From: a virus
DNA length: 61,636 nt
Strand: one strand, 5' to 3'
IMG/VR virus record: IMGVR_UViG_3300042519_000334
Span: 1-61,636 of that record
The translations under genes and the position numbers were made by a program. A model generated the notes under the pieces. It saw only the letters and a list, made by a program, of their open reading frames with translations, was not told the DNA's origin and made no database searches. Positions 57,164-61,636 of this stretch are shown one piece after another. Every line of letters starts with the position of its first letter. The stretch's first letter is position 1.

Positions 57164-57967
57164 ATGTGTATTGCAATTGTAAACCAACCAAACTACTTCA
57201 TACCTAAGCAACAACTAAAGAATGCTTGGGACAACAACAACCACGGAGCAGGTATCGCCTACGTCGACAACGGCAGGGTTATGACCTACCACGAGCCGTA
57301 TAGTTTCGAGGACTTCTTCGAGGAGTACGAGTTCATTCGTGAATTGACTGACACGCCCATACTGATTCACTTCCGCATCGCCACGCACGGCAAAGGCATC
57401 GATATGCTCCACCCGCACAGCGTAACCGAAGGTCGTGTATCTCTGATTCACAACGGAGTTATCAGCGGTCTCGGCAACACTATCGTGAGCGACACTCGTG
57501 AGTTCGCAGAAATGCTCAGTAAGTTCTACCCTGACAACGTCGACTTCATCGACCACGTAGGCATCGAGGCTATGGCCCTCGCACTACTCGGTAAATCCAA
57601 CAAGGTCGCGTTACTCGATTGGCGCGGTGAGGTTCGTATCCTCAACGCACACTTGGGTCACTACGACGATTACGGCAATTGGTTCAGTAACACATCGTAC
57701 AAGCAGTTGAATACCTACGTATGGGAGGGGAGCAAGAAGGTCTACAAAAGCCTTACGAAAAGCGCTGTCAAAAACGCTTACCCTGCTCAGCCGACTATTT
57801 GGGATTCAGAACGTAAGGTCGCTGTGCCGGCAATACCTAAGGCTCCCGCGTCAGATTGGCTCGACGAGGATTGGGATGACGAACCATCGTACAAATGGAA
57901 CGCATCACGTGACGAGTTACGTAGCGAGACATTCAGTGCATTCCTTGACGACGACGGACAAATCTAA
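57164..57967 (+). CDS. class II glutamine amidotransferase-like protein
   Basis: 267 aa, N-terminal-nucleophile (GATase_2) fold. After Met removal the first residue is the nucleophile Cys (MCIAIVNQ). NNNHGAGIAYVDNGRVMTYH, ILIHFRIATHGKGIDMLHPH (substrate-binding R and TxG) and RVSLIHNGVISGLGNT (conserved HNG) complete the active site in the first 110 residues. It would release ammonia from Gln, or act on gamma-glutamyl amides. The C-terminal 70 residues are acidic and unlike known amidotransferase partners, so the acceptor is unknown. Genomically linked with the amidoligase at 54199. Confidence 0.85.
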   Translation: MCIAIVNQPNYFIPKQQLKNAWDNNNHGAGIAYVDNGRVMTYHEPYSFEDFFEEYEFIRELTDTPILIHFRIATHGKGIDMLHPHSVTEGRVSLIHNGVISGLGNTIVSDTREFAEMLSKFYPDNVDFIDHVGIEAMALALLGKSNKVALLDWRGEVRILNAHLGHYDDYGNWFSNTSYKQLNTYVWEGSKKVYKSLTKSAVKNAYPAQPTIWDSERKVAVPAIPKAPASDWLDEDWDDEPSYKWNASRDELRSETFSAFLDDDGQI

Positions 57968-58515
57968 TGTTGTACAAGTATGACAAGGTGAACCTCGTGT
58001 TTCGCCCTATCGTAACCACAAGAGGAGTCGCTTCGGGATTGGCCTTAGCGACTGCCCTCTTTGGTTTCGGCCTTTATGGAGTTGACAACGTAGACGAACG
58101 TATCTACGAGAGCATACTTAACGTGAACGTGACGGATGCCGCATTCACGGAAGACCGACTGATTGAGAAATTCAAGCAGTTAAACATCAAGTACCCGCAC
58201 ATCGCATTGGCTCAGGCTAAGTTAGAGAGCGGTAACTTCAGGTCGGACATCTTCAGCGAGAACAACAACCTGTTCGGTATGAAACAGGCACGTGTTCGTG
58301 TGAACTTGGCCGCAGGTACGAAACGTGGGCACGCATACTATGCGACGTGGGAGGACAGCGTCCTCGACTACGCGTATTGGTGCGCTACATATGCAAGCAG
58401 TTGCAGAAGCGAAGACGAGTTCTACGCCCTGCTATCACGTTACGCAGAGGATTCACTCTACGAAACGAAACTTCGCGAGGTCATCGAGCGCGACAGCCTG
58501 CGCGAACTTTTTTAG
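57967..58515 (+). CDS. membrane-anchored N-acetylglucosaminidase (GH73-like)
   Basis: 182 aa. N-terminal transmembrane helix (GVASGLALATALFGFGLYGV, about 18-38), then a glucosaminidase/lysozyme-like domain: HIALAQAKLESGNFRSDIFS with the catalytic-type Glu (about 84), ENNNLFGMKQARVRVNLAAG and YYATWEDSVLDYAYWCATYA, as in FlgJ/Bax/GH73 enzymes. It would cut peptidoglycan from the periplasmic side. It is in the early operon, far from the amidase endolysin, and shares a base with the upstream amidotransferase. It may serve wall modification rather than lysis, or be a signal-arrest-release endolysin. Confidence 0.8.
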   Translation: MLYKYDKVNLVFRPIVTTRGVASGLALATALFGFGLYGVDNVDERIYESILNVNVTDAAFTEDRLIEKFKQLNIKYPHIALAQAKLESGNFRSDIFSENNNLFGMKQARVRVNLAAGTKRGHAYYATWEDSVLDYAYWCATYASSCRSEDEFYALLSRYAEDSLYETKLREVIERDSLRELF

Positions 58516-58569
58516 CGTTCACTATCATCGAGAGCATTCGAAACGCAAAACTTCTAAACTTCACTAATT

Positions 58570-58749
58570 ATGGAAAGTAAATTCATCAAAACATCAGTTG
58601 TGTACGTATCCAAACTTGGATTCAAGACACCCGCCCTACTCGTTGACATCAAGACCGACAATCGTTGCCTCGGCAACCATCGTGTCAGGATTATCGACGC
58701 ATACGGCAAAAGCAAATTCACTCCAATTCGTAACATCCAATTCGTATGA
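58570..58749 (+). CDS. small hypothetical protein, 59 aa
   Basis: MESKFIKTSVVYVSKLGFKT followed by PALLVDIKTDNRCLGNHRVR and a basic beta C-terminus. ATG at 58570 behind an A/T leader; ATGA overlap with the following gene. It looks like a small beta barrel; no family recognised. Confidence 0.6.
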   Translation: MESKFIKTSVVYVSKLGFKTPALLVDIKTDNRCLGNHRVRIIDAYGKSKFTPIRNIQFV

Positions 58750-58928
58750 CCTACAACCAAGATATGATTATCTACCTACAGCAACGCATCCAAGCGCTGT
58801 CTAACGAGGTAGAAGAACGAGGCAAGCAGTTGAATAAACTGCAAGAGAGATGCGACTATCTCGAGGCTGAACGTCAACACTTACTTGACCAACTGCTCGA
58901 TAAGCCGTACGTGACTACGTTACGTTGA
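58746..58928 (+). CDS. small coiled-coil protein, 60 aa
   Basis: A single long coiled coil (MIIYLQQRIQALSNEVEERG, LNKLQERCDYLEAERQHLLD) for nearly its whole length. Probably oligomeric. Starts in an ATGA overlap; a structured non-coding stretch follows it. Role unknown. Confidence 0.65.
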   Translation: MTYNQDMIIYLQQRIQALSNEVEERGKQLNKLQERCDYLEAERQHLLDQLLDKPYVTTLR

Positions 58929-58930
58929 GT

Positions 58931-59110
58931 TATCAACACTTGTTTACAAAGCATTGATTGTCTCACTAACGAGCGCTAACTTCGCCCTATCGGCTTTGCC
59001 GTAACAGACAACACGATAAGCGGCTATGGGGGCTTTGAAGGGCCCCCTCGCCGCCGACTCGGTAAGACGAACGACTACTCGGTAGTATACGAGCGCAATA
59101 CAGGCGCAAT
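58931..59110 (+). ncRNA. structured intergenic region, possible RNA element
   Basis: Between genes ending at 58928 and starting at 59145. It contains a DnaA-box-like TTATCAACA (58931-58939), hairpins CGGC-TTT-GCCG (58992-59002) and a strong CGGC/GCCG plus GGGGGC/GCCCCC double stem (59022-59054), and two copies of ACTCGGTA, the second in a CTCG/CGAG hairpin. No T-run, so not an intrinsic terminator. No promoter recognised. Function unknown. Confidence 0.45.
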
Positions 59111-59144
59111 GTGTCAAATAAACAAATAGTGTAATTAACTGAAA

Positions 59145-59288
59145 ATGAGCACAAAAGAGTTACGAGAGCAGTTTATGCGTATTGCAACTGCTCGTCTAAA
59201 GAGCGACTATCCGTTCCTGCCTCAACGCATAGCGGTGGCCGCATCAATGTATCGCAGATGGTATGAACGTAAAAACAACACGCAATGA
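59145..59288 (+). CDS. small basic protein, 47 aa
   Basis: MSTKELREQFMRIATARLKS then DYPFLPQRIAVAASMYRRWY. Helical and basic; no family recognised. Good A-rich leader and a 4-nt ATGA overlap with the next gene support it. Confidence 0.6.
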   Translation: MSTKELREQFMRIATARLKSDYPFLPQRIAVAASMYRRWYERKNNTQ

Positions 59289-59524
59289 CAACAGAAGTAG
59301 GATACCAAGAGTATAGCGTAAAACAGGATTGCCTTCATTTCAACCAACTGCATAATGGAAAACTTAACCACATCAAAAGAAAAGATTGGGCAGTTATTGG
59401 ACTATGCACAATTGATGCATCAATGCATATCGCAATGTATTGTGATGATGTAAAGAGCAGAAAAGGATATTTTGATATTAGAGATGTCAAGATTGCATAC
59501 GAACTATATAAAGACATCAAATAA
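59285..59524 (+). CDS. hypothetical protein, 79 aa
   Basis: Beta-rich small protein (MTTEVGYQEYSVKQDCLHFN, WAVIGLCTIDASMHIAMYCD). No motif recognised. Its codon use is more A/T-rich than that of neighbouring genes, which may hint at separate acquisition. Confidence 0.6.
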   Translation: MTTEVGYQEYSVKQDCLHFNQLHNGKLNHIKRKDWAVIGLCTIDASMHIAMYCDDVKSRKGYFDIRDVKIAYELYKDIK

Positions 59525-59537
59525 TTCTAATTGAGCA

Positions 59538-59684
59538 ATGAAAATAGAACTAACAATGACCGAGCTGTTGCTAATCGTTGATATGATTAAGAACGGCACT
59601 GAGCAAGACAACGAGGGAGATGACTTCTACCTGATGCAGGACTTCCTTGATGGAAAGGATGACCCTAAATCAAAAAAGAAATGA
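59538..59684 (+). CDS. small acidic protein, 48 aa
   Basis: MKIELTMTELLLIVDMIKNG, then an acidic segment (DNEGDDFYLMQDFLDGKDD) and a Lys tail. Short leader and ATGA overlap with the following gene. Function unknown. Confidence 0.55.
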   Translation: MKIELTMTELLLIVDMIKNGTEQDNEGDDFYLMQDFLDGKDDPKSKKK

Positions 59685-59932
59685 AGACACCGATTCAAGA
59701 GTTGATGGATGAGTTTGCAAAGAAAGCGGACTCACTACCAGACACGTTAGATGCGAACGTAGCATACTTAGCATTCCAAGAATGCTACGATATTGCAAAG
59801 TCAATGCTCAATAAAGAAATGACTGTAATTATAGAAGCATTCCACGAGGGTATGCGCTGTCAGGGCTGGGACCCGAACAGAGGCATCGCTGAGGAATACT
59901 ACAACGAAACCTTTAACACCAAAGAGAAATGA
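59681..59932 (+). CDS. hypothetical protein, 83 aa
   Basis: MKTPIQELMDEFAKKADSLP followed by a helical body and CQGWDPNRGIAEEYYNETFN. The opening resembles that of the 1239 gene. Similar MKTPxQ...YYNETF small proteins occur in other Bacteroidota phages; no function known. 4-nt overlaps on both sides. Confidence 0.65.
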   Translation: MKTPIQELMDEFAKKADSLPDTLDANVAYLAFQECYDIAKSMLNKEMTVIIEAFHEGMRCQGWDPNRGIAEEYYNETFNTKEK

Positions 59933-60117
59933 AACAAGGAACATTAGTTTGGGTACTTGCTGAAGTAAGCGAATACCAAGAGACCAACACTATGGAGGAT
60001 ACTATCATTGTAGAGCCTCAAGGAACGAAGGCATTGCCTTACTACGCTCCTGCTGAGGTGGTCATAAGGCTCACGGATGATGAGATTTGCGACCTAGAGA
60101 TGAAAGAAATTATTTAA
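59929..60117 (+). CDS. hypothetical protein, 62 aa
   Basis: Small all-beta protein (MKQGTLVWVLAEVSEYQETN, ALPYYAPAEVVIRLTDDEIC). No family recognised. Last gene of this coupled run; followed by two structured RNA elements. Confidence 0.6.
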   Translation: MKQGTLVWVLAEVSEYQETNTMEDTIIVEPQGTKALPYYAPAEVVIRLTDDEICDLEMKEII

Positions 60118-60135
60118 CACCAACAAGGAATTAGA

Positions 60136-60207
60136 ACTCCGCCCGCTTATGGCGCATTAGGTTTCAGCAAGCGGCAAGCTACCGCACTGATTAACGGAGT
60201 CTTTTTT
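60136..60207 (+). ncRNA. three-way-junction RNA ending in a terminator
   Basis: Closing stem ACTCCG (60136-60141) / CGGAGT (60195-60200) followed by C and six T. Inside: hairpin CGC-TTATG-GCG (60144-60154) and a two-part stem TCAG..GCGG / CCGC.CTGA (60164-60190). The T-run makes the closing stem an intrinsic terminator; the ordered junction inside it suggests a ligand-sensing or processed RNA rather than a plain hairpin. No known class recognised. Confidence 0.55.
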
Positions 60208-60221
60208 CTTTAACGCCAAAT

Positions 60222-60362
60222 GAAATGAGGGAGTGGTGAGTGAAGCTGTAGTTAGCACACCACTGATAAAGGTGACTATACTGAAAAAGGGTTTAGACTA
60301 AGTATAGGTGAAATCAGGCTAACCAGAAACCTTGAGAGACCCGAAGCCACTCCTTCTATTTC
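60222..60362 (+). ncRNA. highly structured RNA, about 140 nt
   Basis: Ends are joined by GAAAT/ATTTC plus GGAGTGG (60230-60236) / CCACTCC (60347-60353). Nested inside: GTTAGC (60251-60256)/GCTAAC (60318-60323), hairpin CACC/GGTG (60258-60274), and CTATACT (60276-60282)/AGTATAG (60301-60307); GGGT near 60289 and ACCC near 60338 could add a tertiary pairing. No ORF. It directly precedes the gene at 60389, so it may be a leader element, or a free small RNA. Confidence 0.6.
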
Positions 60363-60388
60363 ATATCCAATAAATCATTTACAACCCT

Positions 60389-60859
60389 ATGAACAACTTT
60401 AGTTTCCTTAAGATATACAACTCACCGTTCAAGCGGCCACGTATAAACATATACTTCGGTAAGATTGTCGTAGGTACTCCGTACTTCCCCCCTCGCCGCA
60501 AGGTCAAGTCTAAGACGAAAGATGGATGGATTGAGTTCAAACCAAAGTACTTCGGATTTGACTTCGTTGACCTTGGTTGGAAGACCAAATGGAGCGACAC
60601 CGACTATCGCCACGAGTGGAATCCAAGATGGTCGTTCGTGTTCTGGAAGTGGCAGCTTGCCGTCATCTTCTCTTCTCCAGCATTAGACTCTCTCTCTGCC
60701 TATTGGGAGGCTTGGCTGTACTACAGATACGACACGGTTGGAACGATGGAACAGCGAGTGGCTCAGTGCAAAGAAAAAAACCCGATGAGTTCAACTAGTT
60801 ATCCAAGCCTCAAACACACGAATCACTACGATGAAATACTTAAAAATAAGTACCTATGA
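60389..60859 (+). CDS. conserved phage protein of unknown function, 156 aa
   Basis: Beta-rich and aromatic, with KIVVGTPYFPPRRKVKSKTK, PKYFGFDFVDLGWKTKWSDT, RHEWNPRWSFVFWKWQLAVI and SAYWEAWLYYRYDTVGTMEQ. I recognise this pattern (GTPYFxPR...KxxGFDFxxLGWKTKW...FEWxPxWSFVFFxxQ) from a protein widespread in Bacteroidota and aquatic phages; no function is known. It overlaps the metallophosphoesterase start by 4 nt. Confidence 0.75.
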   Translation: MNNFSFLKIYNSPFKRPRINIYFGKIVVGTPYFPPRRKVKSKTKDGWIEFKPKYFGFDFVDLGWKTKWSDTDYRHEWNPRWSFVFWKWQLAVIFSSPALDSLSAYWEAWLYYRYDTVGTMEQRVAQCKEKNPMSSTSYPSLKHTNHYDEILKNKYL

Positions 60860-61608
60860 AAACACTAATCTTAGGGGACACCCACGGACGCACCAACTGG
60901 AAGCAAGCGATTGACGCACACCAAGACGCAGGGCGTATCATCTTTATGGGTGACTACTTTGATTCGTTTGACATCAGCGGTGTTGAGCAGTTGCACAACT
61001 TCAATGAAATCATTCGCTTCAAGGAGTCCACCGACAAGGAGGTTGTGATGCTCATAGGCAACCACGACCACCACTACCTTGATGTAGGCGAGACCTACAG
61101 CGGGTACAAGGCCGCACACAAGTGGGACTTTCAGGATGCACTGACCAAGAATATGCATCACATTCAGATTGCATACTCGCTTGATGAACTGCTGTTCTCT
61201 CACGCAGGTGTAAGCCCTATGTGGATGGACAACACGTTTGGGTTGGAGTGGAACGTAGACAACTTGGTTGAACTGCTCAACGATAAGTACAAGCATCAGC
61301 CAAATGCATTCAACTTCAGCCAAGACAGCTTTGACCCATACGGAGACTCACCGAAGCAGGGACCGCTTTGGATACGGCCCCGCTCGCTGATGGGATGCAA
61401 CAGAGGTGAGAACGGCCTGAAGAAGATGTTCATTCAGATTGTTGGACACACCCAAGTGAAGAATATCTTCGACAGCATCGTAGCCTGCAACAAGTCTATG
61501 GGTGGACGATACTACCTTGTTGACGCTATGGAATCAGGTGGGTACATCACCTACGAGGACGGAGAGATAACGGCACACGAAATCCATATCTCGCCAAATG
61601 TGCAGTAA
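60856..61608 (+). CDS. calcineurin-like metallophosphoesterase
   Basis: 250 aa with all five motifs of the family: GDTHGRTNW (D-x-H, residues 7-9), GDYFDSFDISG (GDxxD, about 32), GNHDHHYLDVG (GNHD/E, about 70), FSHAGVSPMW (about 115), and GHTQVKNIF (GHT, about 197). Dinuclear metal phosphatase or phosphodiesterase; the substrate cannot be read from sequence (protein phosphatase, nucleotide or polynucleotide hydrolysis). In circular coordinates it is directly upstream of the gene at 134 and opens the run leading to MazG. Confidence 0.9.
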   Translation: MKTLILGDTHGRTNWKQAIDAHQDAGRIIFMGDYFDSFDISGVEQLHNFNEIIRFKESTDKEVVMLIGNHDHHYLDVGETYSGYKAAHKWDFQDALTKNMHHIQIAYSLDELLFSHAGVSPMWMDNTFGLEWNVDNLVELLNDKYKHQPNAFNFSQDSFDPYGDSPKQGPLWIRPRSLMGCNRGENGLKKMFIQIVGHTQVKNIFDSIVACNKSMGGRYYLVDAMESGGYITYEDGEITAHEIHISPNVQ

Positions 61609-61636
61609 AAACATAGTTTTGGCAGATTATACAACA
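61510..61636. repeat. terminal direct repeat (assembly overlap), right copy
   Basis: Identical to 1-127; see the left copy. Joining the two gives a 61,509-bp circle and an intact metallophosphoesterase followed by the gene at 134. Confidence 0.9.

Overview
This window is an essentially complete genome of a tailed, podovirus-like phage of a Bacteroidota host. Its first 127 bases are repeated exactly at its end (1-127 = 61510-61636), so it is a circularly closed assembly of 61,509 unique bp. The join falls inside a metallophosphoesterase gene. The host assignment rests on many promoters of the Bacteroidota type (TAnnTTTG -7 box, several with a TTTG/ATTG -33 box 19-20 nt upstream), A-rich leaders without Shine-Dalgarno sites, and a BT4734/VirE-type primase-helicase. 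There is no integrase or typical repressor, so it looks virulent.

Layout: two gene blocks point away from a roughly 1.9 kb gene-free region (52.0-53.9 kb) and converge on a terminator at 11.3-11.4 kb. The rightward block runs 53.9 kb -> end -> start -> 11.3 kb. It begins with small early genes, an amidoligase, a class II glutamine amidotransferase and a membrane-anchored glucosaminidase. It continues with recombination and replication genes: a predicted single-strand annealing protein, PD-(D/E)XK nucleases, a primase-helicase, MazG-like and DUF1599-like proteins and a gamma-glutamylcyclotransferase-like protein. It ends with class I ribonucleotide reductase (nrdB, nrdA) flanking a stand-alone DnaA domain-IV protein, then a tRNA-Arg(UCU). 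I see no DNA polymerase, ligase, RNA polymerase or thymidylate synthase. The leftward block (52.0 -> 11.4 kb) holds an amidase endolysin, small basic proteins, a GroES-like protein, terminase, portal, fibres with S74 chaperone ends, a holin candidate, scaffold, major capsid, tail and connector proteins, internal ejection proteins (one of 2,697 residues) and a unimolecular-spanin candidate.

The most unusual feature is RNA. The rightward block starts from a host-like promoter (53182-53212) and is first read into a gene-free, purine-rich, structured stretch of about 620 nt that ends in a perfect tRNA-like acceptor plus T-arm (53840-53890). This architecture recalls the large ornate phage RNAs (GOLLD/ROOL type). 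Downstream in the same operon are two copies of a type I hammerhead ribozyme (54124-54174 and 56001-56051) with the conserved core and compensatory stem III changes. Each would cut the polycistronic mRNA just 5' of a gene. Further structured elements lie at 52111-52335, 55728-55786, 58931-59110, 60136-60207, 60222-60362 and 10821-10908. The early operon therefore seems to be processed largely by RNA elements.

A second system worth attention is the GS-fold amidoligase + class II amidotransferase + AIG2/GGCT set, which predicts a phage-made peptide or protein amide modification. All assignments come from reading motifs; no database search was run.
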